From Betaproteobacteria bacterium (GTDB lineage: Bacteria > Pseudomonadota > Gammaproteobacteria > Burkholderiales > Casimicrobiaceae), in NCBI GenBank assembly GCA_013298695.1, contig JAAFIS010000003.1, forward strand, positions 340,782 to 404,781: a stretch of 64,000 nucleotides of DNA, in the 5' to 3' direction. A program made the position numbers and the translations under genes. Below, one piece after another: positions 1 through 9,672 of the stretch. The notes beneath the pieces are model-generated. The model saw only the letters and a program-made list of their open reading frames with translations. It did no database searches and was not told the DNA's origin. Position 1 is the stretch's first letter; each line of letters opens with the position of its first letter.

Positions 1-172
1 GCTGACTGAAGGGTCGCTCAACACTGAGCTATGCATGCTGGGCAAGCGCGAAGGATTGCCGCCATTGATTGACTCTGAGATCGTGTTGCATCCAGCAGTC
101 GCCGCGTCCAGCGAAATTGATGCGTTGACCGATCTTTTAGTTGCTCACTTCGAGCGCGCCCCTAAAAACTAG
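1..172 (+). CDS. 3' end of an unidentified protein gene
   Basis: An open frame enters from the left edge (first full codon at base 2) and stops at TAG 170-172, giving about 56 C-terminal residues. The fragment reads LTEGSLNTELCMLGK, then a GLPPLIDSEIVLHPA stretch, and ends ERAPKN. The pattern vaguely resembles the C-terminus of a LysR-type regulator effector domain, but there is too little sequence to assign a family. It converges with fabI, with only 15 bp between the stop codons. Confidence 0.5.
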   Translation, partial: LTEGSLNTELCMLGKREGLPPLIDSEIVLHPAVAASSEIDALTDLLVAHFERAPKN

Positions 173-187
173 CAGCAGGCCGCAGCA

Positions 188-991
188 CTACTCTTTGGGC
201 TTCTCCCCGCCATCATCCATTCCTGCGGCGACGTTCGAATAGCCGTTATCCACATAAAGAATCTCGCCGGTCATTGCACTCGCCCAATCGCTCATCAAAA
301 ACGCAGCGACGTTACCGACCTCATCAATCGTCACGTTGCGTCGAAGAGGCGCCGCTTCGGCAAAGTTCTTGAGCATTTTTGAAAAACCTGCGATGCCTGA
401 TGCCGCGAGTGTTTTGATCGGCCCCGCGCTGATCGCGTTTACGCGGGTGCCTTCAGGCCCGAGCGTGGCGGCCATGTAGCGCGTGATTGATTCGAGCGCA
501 GCTTTTGCTACCCCCATCGTGTTGTAGTTTGGCACGGCGCGGATCGACCCAAGATAAGAAAGCGTGAGTAACGCGCCCTTTTGGCCCTTCATCAATTCAC
601 GTGATGCTTTACCGAGCGCTGCGAAACTATAAGCGGAAATGTCTAAGGCTGTGTTGAACGAGGAGCGCGACAAGCCCTCCAAAAAGTCTCCTGCAATCGC
701 CTCGCGAGGCGCATAGCCAATCGAGTGAACCACGCCGTCGAGCGCGCCCCATTCACTTTTGAGCTTAGCGAAAACGGCATCAATCTCGTCCTGTTTTGTG
801 ACATCCATGCTCATTACGAGCCCGCCACCCAACTCCGGCGCGAGTTTTTCCATACGCTCACGCATCGCCTCGCCCGCATAGGTAAACGCGAGCGTCGCAC
901 CTTCGCGCTTGAGTGCCTGCCCAATCCCAAAAGCAATGGAGCGGCTGGAGAGAACGCCTGTTAAAAGGATTTTTTTGTTTTTGAGAATCAT
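188..991 (-). CDS. fabI: Enoyl-[acyl-carrier-protein] reductase (NADH), FabI
   Basis: This cytoplasmic enzyme catalyses the last reduction of each fatty-acid elongation cycle, enoyl-ACP to acyl-ACP. The 267-residue SDR-type protein has the FabI nucleotide-binding signature GVLSSRSIAFGI (about 12-23). The catalytic residues fall at Tyr146, Tyr156 and Lys163, the same numbers as in E. coli FabI, inside SYLGSIRAVPNYNTMGVAKA. The length fits the family (about 260). It starts at ATG 991. Transcription runs left, away from the metallophosphoesterase gene. It appears monocistronic here, converging with the partial gene at the window edge. FabI is the usual triclosan/isoniazid-type inhibitor target, but nothing here predicts resistance. 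Confidence 0.96.
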   Translation of the reverse strand: MILKNKKILLTGVLSSRSIAFGIGQALKREGATLAFTYAGEAMRERMEKLAPELGGGLVMSMDVTKQDEIDAVFAKLKSEWGALDGVVHSIGYAPREAIAGDFLEGLSRSSFNTALDISAYSFAALGKASRELMKGQKGALLTLSYLGSIRAVPNYNTMGVAKAALESITRYMAATLGPEGTRVNAISAGPIKTLAASGIAGFSKMLKNFAEAAPLRRNVTIDEVGNVAAFLMSDWASAMTGEILYVDNGYSNVAAGMDDGGEKPKE

Positions 992-1147
992 GATGGCTCG
1001 CAGAAGCGTGAATCAGCGAATTCTATGTGTGAACCCATTGTCGTGAAACTTCACGTTGACTTCATCGCCGCCCGCTAGCATCTCAGACAGCGCTCTTCCG
1101 TCGAGTCGTTGGCCTCAATAAGTTGATTTTTTGGACCATTGCACACA

Positions 1148-2125
1148 ATGAATCTAGCCATTGCGCGTTCAACGCTCGTTTTTTTCCCGATGATCTGCGT
1201 CGCACTTTTCGTCGCGCTGATGGCATTTGGCCCGGCTGCTCAAAAGCTCAACATCTATGGATTCTTCTTCAATGTGTGCTTTTGGCTGACCATTCCCTAT
1301 GCGGTGATCGCGATCGTCACCGGGTGGCTCGCGGCGCGTGCAGGGCGCTGGGCAACGTGCATTTTTGTGCTGATTCTTGCATTGCTTGCGACCATCGCGT
1401 TTTATTCGCGATTTGTGGAGCCAAAGCGAATCGTAATTCGTGAGCACACGTTGCAAGTGGGCACGTCGCTGCGCATTGCGTTCATTGCAGATATGCACAT
1501 CGGTTTTTTCGATGGTAAGGAGCGCGTTCAACAAATCGTTGATGAGCTCAATCGTCTTCAAGTGGATGTAGTTGCCGTGGGCGGCGACTGGACTTACGAA
1601 CCCACGGAGCCGCTCACTGAGCTGCTATCACCACTTGCACAACTCAAGCACCGTATTGTTGCCGTGCTCGGCAACCATGACGAAGGGCTTCCAGGCATGC
1701 GCGTCGTTGAGCAGCTTGAGCCTGCGCTCAGGCAATTGCGCGTCGAACTCATCGAAGGAAAGATTGTCATCATTGACGGCGTGCGAATTGCTGGAATCGG
1801 CGATCGCTTCGCGGAGAAAGACAAGCTCCCTCTGTTCGAAGTCGCGAACACGCCACATGTCGTGTTGGGTCACAATCCCGATTCGATTGATCGCCTGCAC
1901 GGCACAAAAATTCCACTTTTGCTAGCGGGTCATACGCACGGCGGTCAAATTAATGTGCCAATTTTCACCGATTGGATTTTGTCCCGTTTCACTAACGGGA
2001 AGTACAAAGAAGGGCTTTATTCCGACGGAAATTACCGAGTATTTGTGACTGCGGGATTGGGCACCGTCGGACTACCGCTTCGTTTATTCCAACCCCCCGT
2101 GATCGACATCATCAATCTACGCTAA
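1148..2125 (+). CDS. Membrane-anchored calcineurin-like metallophosphoesterase (YkuE/YaeI type)
   Basis: The N-terminal ~110 residues form about three hydrophobic membrane segments. A metallophosphoesterase domain follows with all signature blocks: ADMHIG (D-x-H), GGDW, GNHDEG and GHTHGGQ. These supply the two-metal site. The family includes UDP-diacylglucosamine pyrophosphohydrolase-like YaeI/YkuE enzymes, so a role in membrane lipid or phospholipid phosphodiester turnover is possible but not shown. I start at ATG 1148; the frame stays open to a TTG at 1139. No strong Shine-Dalgarno is visible. The gene sits 75 bp upstream of hslU, in the place where hslV would normally be expected. Confidence 0.85.
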   Translation: MNLAIARSTLVFFPMICVALFVALMAFGPAAQKLNIYGFFFNVCFWLTIPYAVIAIVTGWLAARAGRWATCIFVLILALLATIAFYSRFVEPKRIVIREHTLQVGTSLRIAFIADMHIGFFDGKERVQQIVDELNRLQVDVVAVGGDWTYEPTEPLTELLSPLAQLKHRIVAVLGNHDEGLPGMRVVEQLEPALRQLRVELIEGKIVIIDGVRIAGIGDRFAEKDKLPLFEVANTPHVVLGHNPDSIDRLHGTKIPLLLAGHTHGGQINVPIFTDWILSRFTNGKYKEGLYSDGNYRVFVTAGLGTVGLPLRLFQPPVIDIINLR

Positions 2126-2200
2126 ATCGCTGGCTTCGCTTTCGCGCATCGAGATGAGGCCGCTCCTACAATACGGCCATCGTTGTGTTGTGTTGAATTC

Positions 2201-3532
2201 ATGTCTTCCCTGATGACCCCCAAAGAAATTGTTCACGAGTTGGATCGCCACATTGTGGGGCAGGCGGCGGCGAAGAAGGCGGTCGCAATTGCGCTACGTA
2301 ACCGTTGGCGGCGACAACAAGTCGCCGAGCCGCTTCGAAATGAGATCACCCCAAAGAACATTTTGATGATCGGTCCGACCGGTGTTGGTAAGACCGAAAT
2401 CGCGCGCCGTTTAGCAAAGCTTGCGAATGCACCATTCGTGAAAGTGGAAGCGACTAAATTTACCGAGGTAGGCTACGTCGGGCGCGATGTCGACACCATC
2501 ATTCGCGATCTGGTGGAAGTGTCGATTAAACAAACGCGAGAGCAAGCGACAAAGGCGGTACGTGATCGTGCGTTAGATGCGGCTGAAGATCGCGTGCTCG
2601 ATGCACTGCTGCCGCCGCCGCAAGCCGTCAACTTTGATGACTTAAAGCCAACCGATAGCTCAACCCGCCAAAAGTTTCGCAAGATGTTGCGCGAGGGCCA
2701 GCTTGACGACAAGGAAATCGAGATCGAAGTGGCGCAAGCCGCAGCGCAGATGGAAGTCATGGCACCGCCAGGCATGGAGGAATTAACGCAGCAGATTCAA
2801 GGCATGTTCTCGAACCTGCAACAGGGGCGCAAGAAACTCAAGAAGATGCGCGTAGATGAAGCGCTGAAACTATGTCAGGACGAAGAGGCCGCGAAGCTTG
2901 TGAACGAGGAGGAGTTGCGCGCAAAAGCGCTTGAAAATGCCGAGCAAAACGGCATCGTGTTTCTCGATGAAATTGACAAAATCGCAGCGCGCCAAGAAAC
3001 AAGCGGCGCGGACGTGTCGCGACAAGGCGTACAGCGGGACTTGCTGCCGTTGGTTGAGGGCACCACGGTGAACACGAAATACGGCGCGATCAAAACCGAT
3101 CATGTGCTGTTCATCGCAAGCGGCGCGTTTCATCTCTCGAAACCCAGCGATTTGATTCCAGAATTGCAAGGTCGGTTTCCAATACGTGTTGAACTATCAG
3201 CGCTGACCGTCAATGATTTTGAACGCATTCTCACGGCAACTGATGCGAGCTTGACTCAGCAATACGCCGCACTACTCCAAACTGAGCAAGTCACACTAGA
3301 CTTCAAACCAGACGCTATCACGCGACTCGCAGAAATCGCATTTACGGTAAACGAACGCCAAGAAAACATTGGCGCGCGTCGCCTACATACGGTGATGGAA
3401 CGGTTGATTGAAGATGTGAGTTTCGAGGCCGACTCTCTTACCGGTTCCGTGATTGATATCGATGCAACGTTTGTTGATAAAAAACTTGCGAGCATTGCGC
3501 AGGACGAGAATCTGTCGCAATTCATTCTCTAG
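2201..3532 (+). CDS. hslU: ATP-dependent protease ATPase subunit HslU (ClpY)
   Basis: This AAA+ unfoldase normally caps the HslV peptidase to form the HslUV protease. From ATG 2201 it is 443 residues, exactly the E. coli length; the frame remains open six codons upstream to a TTG. Seen features are Walker A GPTGVGKT (residues 58-65), Walker [11 protein letters not shown], the long family-specific I-domain between them (about 110-240), and the C-terminal [20 protein letters not shown] sensor-2 region. A TACAAT hexamer at 2167-2172 looks like a -10 element, which suggests its own promoter. No hslV lies upstream or downstream, whereas hslV usually directly precedes hslU in proteobacteria. Confidence 0.96.
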   Translation: MSSLMTPKEIVHELDRHIVGQAAAKKAVAIALRNRWRRQQVAEPLRNEITPKNILMIGPTGVGKTEIARRLAKLANAPFVKVEATKFTEVGYVGRDVDTIIRDLVEVSIKQTREQATKAVRDRALDAAEDRVLDALLPPPQAVNFDDLKPTDSSTRQKFRKMLREGQLDDKEIEIEVAQAAAQMEVMAPPGMEELTQQIQGMFSNLQQGRKKLKKMRVDEALKLCQDEEAAKLVNEEELRAKALENAEQNGIVFLDEIDKIAARQETSGADVSRQGVQRDLLPLVEGTTVNTKYGAIKTDHVLFIASGAFHLSKPSDLIPELQGRFPIRVELSALTVNDFERILTATDASLTQQYAALLQTEQVTLDFKPDAITRLAEIAFTVNERQENIGARRLHTVMERLIEDVSFEADSLTGSVIDIDATFVDKKLASIAQDENLSQFIL

Positions 3533-3556
3533 TTTGATTCCAAATAAGTCGAGTTA

Positions 3557-3640
3557 GCCCCGTTTTATATGGGCGATCGCGAAATAAATTTATATTCTTG
3601 ATTATTAAACATAACCACCTCCAGGCCCAATGCAATGGGA
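3557..3640. repeat. Paired-palindrome element, copy A
   Basis: Two short palindromes lie 68 bp apart start to start: 3557-3574 (GCCC...GGGC with an A/T-rich centre) and 3625-3640 (GCCCAATGCAATGGGA). The ~50 bp between them is A/T-rich. It sits between hslU and the MFS gene. It belongs to the family described in the findings. Confidence 0.75.
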
Positions 3641-3758
3641 CTACAGGCGCTTTAGTTATTGCTGCGTTGAATCAGCGAATAACCCATAAATCGGCTTCGG
3701 ATCTTTCGGTCAAATCTTCTGCGCCGAGCGTGTTCGCGTGGGCGGCCGGTTCAAGCTC

Positions 3759-5024
3759 ATGAGCGTAGCGGTCAGCGCGAAACCGTTTAGCGCGCTTTCA
3801 TTCGCGCTTGCGGTTTTCACGCCATTCGGTTGCGCGTATCTCATCAGCTACGGCTTGCGAACGGTGAATGCAGCCATCGCGCCGGAGCTTACGCGCGAGT
3901 TCGGACTTGACGCTGCGCAGTTAGGCTTTCTAACGGCGGCGTACTTTCTTGCGTTCGCATTCACCCAGCTGCCGCTTGGCAGCCTGTTAGATCGCTACCG
4001 CCCGCGCCGTGTTGAGGCAGCGCTCATGATGATCTGCGCAGCGGGCTGCTTTGTTTTTGCATCCGCCACGTCGTCCATCGGATTGATCGTGGGTCGCGCG
4101 TTGATCGGTATCGGTGTCGCCGCGTGTTTGATGGCAACGTTGCGAACCTTTGGGTTGTGGTTGCCTAAACCACGACTGCCCGCGATGAATGGCTACATGC
4201 TTGCCGTTGGCAATGCGGGCGCCATTGCTTCGACTGCACCGGTGCTTTGGGTGCTTGGGTTTATAAGCTGGTCGCAGATGTTTTTTGTTGTCGGTCTGCT
4301 CTCGATTGCAGTTGCAATTTGGCTTGGATTTATTGTGCCCGATCCACCGAGTGCGCGCACCGCTCAGAACACGTCGCCCCGAGTGTCGGTGGCCGTCGTT
4401 CTGCGATCGCCATTGTTTTGGGCGGTGGCACCCATCACCTGCTTTGGCAACGCGGTAGGCCTCGCGGTGCAGGGGCTATGGGCTGGACCTTGGTTGGTCG
4501 ATGTCATGGGCATGCAGCCCAACGCGATTGGCGGTCACCTACTACTCGTTTCTGCTGGCATGTTCGTGGCCAACATTGCGCTTGGCACATTGATGGGTCG
4601 CTTTGTTACGCGGGGTGGTTCTGCACCTTATTTTGCGAGCGTTGCGTGCATAGGCTACGTGCTCGGATTGCTTCCTTTTGTGTTTTCCTGGGCGCCTTCC
4701 GCCGCGTTGTTGCTGACATGGTTTGGTTTAACCCATGTGGCGGGCAATCTAGTTTTCGCGGCACTCACGCCACATTTCCCCATGGCGGTCGCCGGCCGCT
4801 TGTCGACCATCATCAACTTCATGATGTTCGGGCTCGGCTTTTTAGTGCAATGGTGCATCGGGTTGGTGGTGAATCGATACCCAATCGCAACAGGTAGCGG
4901 CAGCGCACGCTACTCGCATGAGGGCTATGAAGTGGCCTTTACTATCATCGTGCTCATTGAAATTGCCCTAATCGCCTGGACGTTTTTCGCGATTCGCCGA
5001 GCCACTCGAAACCCGCCGATATGA
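3759..5024 (+). CDS. MFS transporter
   Basis: The product is a 421-residue polytopic inner-membrane protein with about 12 hydrophobic segments. The loop-2/3 motif typical of the major facilitator superfamily is present as GSLLDRYRPRRVE (about residues 75-87). The substrate cannot be read from the sequence. I chose ATG 3759; a GTG at 3738 in the same frame is possible. The stop overlaps the next start as ATGA (5021-5024), so this gene and the AEC transporter are translationally coupled. Two unrelated transporter families in one operon suggest import and export (or alternative transport) of one metabolite, but that is inference. Confidence 0.85.
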   Translation: MSVAVSAKPFSALSFALAVFTPFGCAYLISYGLRTVNAAIAPELTREFGLDAAQLGFLTAAYFLAFAFTQLPLGSLLDRYRPRRVEAALMMICAAGCFVFASATSSIGLIVGRALIGIGVAACLMATLRTFGLWLPKPRLPAMNGYMLAVGNAGAIASTAPVLWVLGFISWSQMFFVVGLLSIAVAIWLGFIVPDPPSARTAQNTSPRVSVAVVLRSPLFWAVAPITCFGNAVGLAVQGLWAGPWLVDVMGMQPNAIGGHLLLVSAGMFVANIALGTLMGRFVTRGGSAPYFASVACIGYVLGLLPFVFSWAPSAALLLTWFGLTHVAGNLVFAALTPHFPMAVAGRLSTIINFMMFGLGFLVQWCIGLVVNRYPIATGSGSARYSHEGYEVAFTIIVLIEIALIAWTFFAIRRATRNPPI

Positions 5025-5902
5025 ACACCGCACTCCGCATCGCAGAAATTGTTCTGCCCGTGTTGCTGATAATTGTCTTGGGCTACGCGCTCGGACGCAC
5101 ATGGAAGCCCGACATGCGGGTGATGAATCGGTTCAACCTCGACGTGTTCGGGCCGTTTTTGGTGCTCGCCTATTTGAGCGACAAGAGCGTCGATTTGCTT
5201 TCGCTTTGGCCGCTTGCTGCTGCATCCATTGTTGTGGTGATTGGCTCCGGATTGCTCGCCTGGCCCTTTGCAAAACTCAGTGGCGAGAGCCCGCGAACGT
5301 TTGTTCCGCCGATGATGTTCAATAACTGCGGCAATATGGGTTTGCCGCTCGCGTTGTTCGCTTTTGGCCCGGCTGGCGTGGCTGGAATGGTCGCGCTTTT
5401 CACGACGTCAAATCTATTGCACTTCACCATCGGCCCGTTCATCGTGCATCGACACGCCGAGATCAAGCTGCTCATCAAGAGTCCGATGATCTGGGCAACA
5501 GTGATTGGTGGGGCAATCGGCATTGCGGGATTGCACATCCCCGACGTGATTCACAAACCGATGAAAATGATTGGTGATTCTGCGATTCCGCTCATGCTGC
5601 TTTCACTCGGCGTGCGAATGAACGAAGTGAAGCGAGAAGATTTTTCGATGTCGCTTCTCGCCGCAGCGGTGTGCCCAATTGTCGGGCTCATTGCGGCGTG
5701 CATTGCAACCTATCTGATCCCGATGACCAAGGAGCAAATCGGGCTTACTTATTTGTTTGGTGCGCTACCGCCTGCGGTGCTTAATTTCTTGGTTGCCGAT
5801 TACTACAAACAAGAGCCTGCGAAAGTCGCCTCGATTGTGCTCGTGGGGAATATTGCGAGCGTTGTTTTCGTGCCGCTCGGGCTTCTATTCGCGTTGCGCT
5901 AA
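5021..5902 (+). CDS. AEC-family transporter (auxin efflux carrier-like permease)
   Basis: The 293-residue membrane protein has about ten hydrophobic segments and the family-typical half-repeats, including FNNCGNMGLPLALFAFG (about 98-114) and PLMLLSLGVRM (about 190-200). AEC members in bacteria include malonate and other organic-acid permeases. The start overlaps the MFS stop by 4 bp (ATGA), which indicates a two-gene operon. The gene converges with slmA with only 32 bp between stops, so a shared bidirectional terminator would be expected, though I see no strong hairpin. The substrate is unknown. Confidence 0.85.
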   Translation: MNTALRIAEIVLPVLLIIVLGYALGRTWKPDMRVMNRFNLDVFGPFLVLAYLSDKSVDLLSLWPLAAASIVVVIGSGLLAWPFAKLSGESPRTFVPPMMFNNCGNMGLPLALFAFGPAGVAGMVALFTTSNLLHFTIGPFIVHRHAEIKLLIKSPMIWATVIGGAIGIAGLHIPDVIHKPMKMIGDSAIPLMLLSLGVRMNEVKREDFSMSLLAAAVCPIVGLIAACIATYLIPMTKEQIGLTYLFGALPPAVLNFLVADYYKQEPAKVASIVLVGNIASVVFVPLGLLFALR

Positions 5903-5934
5903 TTGCGCAGCGCTGTGCTGAATGCGTTGTCCGA

Positions 5935-6507
5935 CTAAACGCGCAACGCGAGTTGTTCTGCACCCCAATTAGCACTGGGCTTGCGCTTAAAGCCGCTCTT
6001 AGCGTAAGTGTGCCAACGCCCGAGCGCGTAGGCAACACATGCGGACGCGCAGGCCGTCGGATTTAAATCGACTTGCGGATTCGCAGCGGTGACCAGCTGT
6101 AAAGACTGTTTGATTGACGCTTCGATGCGATCAAGTATTTGATTAATTCTCGTTTGCAAGCGCGCATCTTCATTCACTAGCGCATCGCCGATCAACACGC
6201 GCACCATCCCCGGATTTTTCTCGGCAAAGGTGAGCATCATCGCAACGATCGAGAGCGCTTGAGTGCGCCCTTCTTTCTCTGCTGTCACAATTTGATTGAT
6301 GAGCGAGAACATGGTCTCTTCAATAAATTCAATCAGCGCTTCAAACATTTGCGCTTTGCTCGCGAAATGGCGATAGAGTGCTGCTTCCGAAACCCCCACC
6401 TTTGCGGCGAGAGCGGCGGTCGTTATTTTTTCGCCTTGTGGTGTCTCCAGCATTTCTGCAAGCGCTTGCAGAATTTGCGTTCGACGCTCCCCCGGTTTAC
6501 CCGCCAT
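5935..6507 (-). CDS. slmA: Nucleoid occlusion factor SlmA (TetR family)
   Basis: SlmA binds specific chromosomal sites and inhibits FtsZ assembly over the nucleoid. The 190-residue protein opens with a TetR helix-turn-helix, including ITTAALAAKVGVSEAALYRHF (about 28-48), almost word for word the E. coli SlmA motif. FIEFIEE-like and ERNPG-like blocks follow (here LIEFIEETMF and AEKNPGMVRVLIGDAL). It lies just downstream of argB on the same strand, with a 69 bp gap. This argB-slmA order is familiar in betaproteobacteria and supports the assignment over a generic TetR repressor. Confidence 0.9.
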   Translation of the reverse strand: MAGKPGERRTQILQALAEMLETPQGEKITTAALAAKVGVSEAALYRHFASKAQMFEALIEFIEETMFSLINQIVTAEKEGRTQALSIVAMMLTFAEKNPGMVRVLIGDALVNEDARLQTRINQILDRIEASIKQSLQLVTAANPQVDLNPTACASACVAYALGRWHTYAKSGFKRKPSANWGAEQLALRV

Positions 6508-6576
6508 ATTTTTTGCTCCTCAATTGCGTGTGCAATTGAATCCGATCAGTTCAGTGGGATTCGTAGACGAAACACG

Positions 6577-7461
6577 TTAGTTTGCGCGAATCATGGTGCC
6601 CACGCCCTCAGACGTGAGAATCTCCAACAGTAGCGCATGCTCTACACGCCCGTCAATGATATGAACCGCTTTTACGCCGTGCAGCGCAGCATCAAGTGCG
6701 CCTTGGATCTTCGGGCGCATGCCGCCGGAAATGGTTCCGTCAGCGAAGAGCGCTTCGATTTTTGCGTGCGTAAGGCCCGTCAGCAGGTTGCCGCCTTTGT
6801 CTAGTACGCCCGGCGTATTGGTCATCAGCAACAGCTTCTCGGCTTTGAGCGTTTGAGCCAACTCTGACGCCACTAAATCGGCATTTATGTTGTACGCCTG
6901 TCCGTCTTCGCCAACGCCAATCGGCGCAACCACCGGGATGAAATCTGCAGCGTCGAGATGATGAATCAGCGTCGGGTCGATGAATTCAATGTCGCCGACG
7001 AAACCAATATCGAGTTTTTCGCCTTGGTTCGTGTCGGATTCCAACATCAATTTTTTGGCGCGGATGAAGCCCGCGTCTTGCCCATTGAGGCCGACGGCCT
7101 TGCCGCCCTCTTGATTGATCAGGCCGACGATTTCTTGATTGAGTTCACCGAGAACCGCTTCGACAACGTACAGCGTCTCGTCATCGGTGACGCGCATGCC
7201 CTGAACGAAGGTGCCTTTTTTTCCCGTTTTGTCGAGCATTTCGTTGATTTGCGGACCGCCGCCGTGGACCACTACCGGGTTCATGCCCACCAGTTTCAAC
7301 ATCACAACGTCAAATGCAAACTTCTTTTTGAGCGCAGGGTCGGTCATCGCATTGCCGCCATACTTAATCACGAGCGTTTTGTCGTGAAACTGCCGGATAT
7401 ACGGCAGCGCATCGGCGAGAATTCGAGCGCGGTCGGCGGCAGAGGCTGCGGATAGAGGCAT
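6577..7461 (-). CDS. argB: Acetylglutamate kinase
   Basis: This enzyme phosphorylates N-acetyl-L-glutamate in the second step of arginine biosynthesis in the cytoplasm. The 294-residue amino-acid-kinase fold shows the ATP-binding KYGGNAM (about 34-40), the substrate-binding [13 protein letters not shown] (about 64-76) and [17 protein letters not shown]. The C-terminal [28 protein letters not shown] block is also present. The length matches the arginine-sensitive kinases. The start is ATG 7461; the divergent secreted-protein gene begins 140 bp away. No ARG box is obvious to the eye. Confidence 0.97.
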   Translation of the reverse strand: MPLSAASAADRARILADALPYIRQFHDKTLVIKYGGNAMTDPALKKKFAFDVVMLKLVGMNPVVVHGGGPQINEMLDKTGKKGTFVQGMRVTDDETLYVVEAVLGELNQEIVGLINQEGGKAVGLNGQDAGFIRAKKLMLESDTNQGEKLDIGFVGDIEFIDPTLIHHLDAADFIPVVAPIGVGEDGQAYNINADLVASELAQTLKAEKLLLMTNTPGVLDKGGNLLTGLTHAKIEALFADGTISGGMRPKIQGALDAALHGVKAVHIIDGRVEHALLLEILTSEGVGTMIRAN

Positions 7462-7600
7462 GATGGAATTAAGTTTGATGGCGCGAGAACGTCTGCGATT
7501 CTATTCGGCTTGTGTCGGTAAGTCTGTCCGTTTTGCGTCTGTTAGTTCACGCGCGAAGTTCTCGCGCATCAGATCACGTCACTTACTACCGGAGTCCACA

Positions 7601-8230
7601 ATGAAATACCGTTATTCGGCTGCGCTCAGCGCAATCTCTTTGCAGCACAACGCCTTGCGCGCTTTGGTGTCTGCGTTTTCGGCGTTTGCATGCGCCTTGG
7701 TGAGTGCGCAGACCGTTCAGCTAAATTCGCCACCCAAGCCGAACGTAGCACCGTTGTCCGAACAAAAAATCAATCCCGGATCGCTGAAGCAAATTACGCT
7801 GGGTGATCTCGTTATCACCAAAGCCGAAGCCCGCATCTTTCCTGCCGCCTTGGCTGGATTGCCTGCGCCGAAACAGCAGCTACGAGTGAACTACTGCGTA
7901 AAAAATGTTGGCGCTACCGCAGTAAACGGGCCTATTCGCGCTAAGTTCTACTGGGCTTCGGTTGGGGCCTTCAGCGCAGTACCTGCGATCCCCGGCATGT
8001 CGGGAAATCTATTTGATGTAAGCGGAACCCTCAACCCCAACGCCGAACACTGCGGGATGATCAGCTTGAATTTCGATTCAGCGGCGGTGCTCAACGAATT
8101 AGGCGTGCTCAAACAAAATCCAACGGTCGGCGCGTGGGCGCAGGGCAGCAATGAAGGCTCAAACACGGCGAACAAAGTTGCGAACAACACCAAAGCCGTG
8201 ACATTGATCGGAGCCAATCCAACGCCATAG
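7601..8230 (+). CDS. Secreted CARDB-like protein of unknown function
   Basis: The 209-residue protein has an N-terminal hydrophobic segment ending near ALVSAQ, consistent with a signal peptide (long n-region, about 36 residues). The mature part contains a beta-rich domain with LGDLVITKAEAR...LRVNYCVKNVGATAVNGPIRAKFYW. This 'LxDLxV ... vxVKNxGxxxxxPfxvxfy' pattern is the mark of CARDB adhesion-like domains. The gene at 18988 encodes a protein of the same general design. ATG 7601 is preceded by GGAG at 7591-7594. An open frame extends upstream into the argB start and is unlikely to be used. A long hairpin (8320-8350) lies downstream. Confidence 0.65.
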   Translation: MKYRYSAALSAISLQHNALRALVSAFSAFACALVSAQTVQLNSPPKPNVAPLSEQKINPGSLKQITLGDLVITKAEARIFPAALAGLPAPKQQLRVNYCVKNVGATAVNGPIRAKFYWASVGAFSAVPAIPGMSGNLFDVSGTLNPNAEHCGMISLNFDSAAVLNELGVLKQNPTVGAWAQGSNEGSNTANKVANNTKAVTLIGANPTP

Positions 8231-8259
8231 TCGATGTCTTATCGGAAATATCCGTATAG

Positions 8260-8344
8260 ACCCAAATCTAGTGGGCACGCGTGTTATTTACTAAAATAAC
8301 CGGTGCGAGGTATAAAAACGCTTACCGCCCAGTTTATTCGGGCG
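8260..8344. repeat. Paired-palindrome element, copy B
   Basis: The palindromes are 8260-8276 (ACCC...GGGC, degenerate) and 8326-8344 (CGCCCAGTTTATTCGGGCG). Their GCCC/ACCC cores start 67 bp apart. It lies between two convergent genes. Confidence 0.85.
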
Positions 8345-8350
8345 GTAAGC
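8320..8350. terminator. Long hairpin between convergent genes
   Basis: Eleven-base perfect arms, GCTTACCGCCC (8320-8330) and GGGCGGTAAGC (8340-8350), surround a 9-base loop. This is the second palindrome of copy B extended by six flanking bases per arm. There is no T-run on either side. Its position between convergent stops (8230 and 8414) suggests it may end or protect transcripts from both sides. Confidence 0.5.
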
Positions 8351-8413
8351 ATTAGTGCCACTTAGGTTTGTGCGGCACGCGTGAACTATGATCGCGTCCA
8401 CTCTCGTAAGTGG

Positions 8414-9538
8414 CTAGCGCAAGAAAATACCCTCACGCGAAATAATCGTTTCCTCAACAAACTCGGAACCGCTGCGATCGTTGGGTCCGTAGCTGATGAC
8501 GAAGTCGCCGAGACCAAACTTGGTCATTGAAGTGAGCGCGGTTTTCAGCGTTTCGCGATTCAAGTTTTTTCCCGCACGACGCAGCGCCTCCACGAACACA
8601 CGAGCGCCGACATAGGCAACTAAACCGTTGTAGCTCGGCGCGAGTTTTGCCTCGGCACACAGCGCTTGATAGTCTTTCGAGAGCTTCACCACGCGAGAGG
8701 TGGGCAGCGGCATTACTTGCATCACGATTACGCCTCGTCCAGCCGGCCCCAAGCCTTTCACAAAAGAGTTTGAACTGTTGTTTGAGAGCGTAATGAACTG
8801 CGCGACACCGCCGCGTTGCTTGTATTGCTTTACAAAATCCGAAGCACAGATTGCGCTACATAGAAGTACGATCACGTCGGGCTTTTTGTCCAAAAAACTT
8901 GCCAGGCCAGGCCCGAGTTCAGCGGCTCGGTTATCCACCTTTTCAGCAATCGGCGTGAGACCAAGTGGCGCCAGCTTTTTGGTCGCTGCCTCAAGCAGCG
9001 GGTTGCCGTACGAGTCATTAGACGTGAGGAATGCAAATTTCTTTCGATCAAACTTCAGTTGCAGGTCAATCGCGCGTACGAGCTCGGCTTCGTAGCTCGC
9101 CCTCACGGTGAAAAACGTGCGCTGATCGGGCGCGTACATAAAATTTGGGCCTACCTGCGGCGCGATGATCGGAATGCCAACCGGCGCCGCGTTTTTCAAC
9201 AGCATCTGATTGGTCGGCGAGGTTCGCGGAAGAAAGAAGGCAAGCACTTCGTCGCGCTCCACAACTTCGCGAGATAACGTGTCGGCGAGCGTAGGTTCTT
9301 GCTGATCGTCAAGCAGCACCATTTCGATTTGACGCCCAGCGACACCACCTTCGCGATTGACCTGATCAAGGTAGGCCTGCGCGCTTGCGAGCGCTTCTTT
9401 GTTGGTGGGAACCAGAGGACCTTTTGACAGCACGCCGACGTGATGGATGCGCACTTTCGTCGGTGTCACTGCGGGCGTTTGCGCTTGCGCGCCGAAACAA
9501 AAAGCGAACGCGACACCAAAAACAGCAATGCTTTTCAC
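8414..9538 (-). CDS. ABC-type branched-chain amino acid/amide binding protein (LivK-like, Peripla_BP_6)
   Basis: The 374-residue protein has a clean signal peptide (cleavage near AQAQT, about residue 20). A type I periplasmic-binding fold follows: VRIHHVGVLSKGP, then GVAGRQIEMVLLDDQQEP, then FAFLTSNDSYGNPLLEAATKKL. Such proteins deliver ligands to Liv/Urt-type importers or act as sensors. No permease or ATPase genes are adjacent, so it is an orphan receptor. That is common in Burkholderiales-like genomes, where binding proteins are greatly expanded. The start is ATG 9538. The ligand is unknown. Confidence 0.85.
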   Translation of the reverse strand: MKSIAVFGVAFAFCFGAQAQTPAVTPTKVRIHHVGVLSKGPLVPTNKEALASAQAYLDQVNREGGVAGRQIEMVLLDDQQEPTLADTLSREVVERDEVLAFFLPRTSPTNQMLLKNAAPVGIPIIAPQVGPNFMYAPDQRTFFTVRASYEAELVRAIDLQLKFDRKKFAFLTSNDSYGNPLLEAATKKLAPLGLTPIAEKVDNRAAELGPGLASFLDKKPDVIVLLCSAICASDFVKQYKQRGGVAQFITLSNNSSNSFVKGLGPAGRGVIVMQVMPLPTSRVVKLSKDYQALCAEAKLAPSYNGLVAYVGARVFVEALRRAGKNLNRETLKTALTSMTKFGLGDFVISYGPNDRSGSEFVEETIISREGIFLR

Positions 9539-9672
9539 AAAACCCTCCCTCTTTTAATCACCTATTACAACTTCCGCACGTTACATGAGCTTGGCGTCGC
9601 AGCGCAACAGGAACTCCCTACAATTAAGGGTTTCCAAAGCAACGCCGGATAACGCCGCGCGCCCTGCCTATC

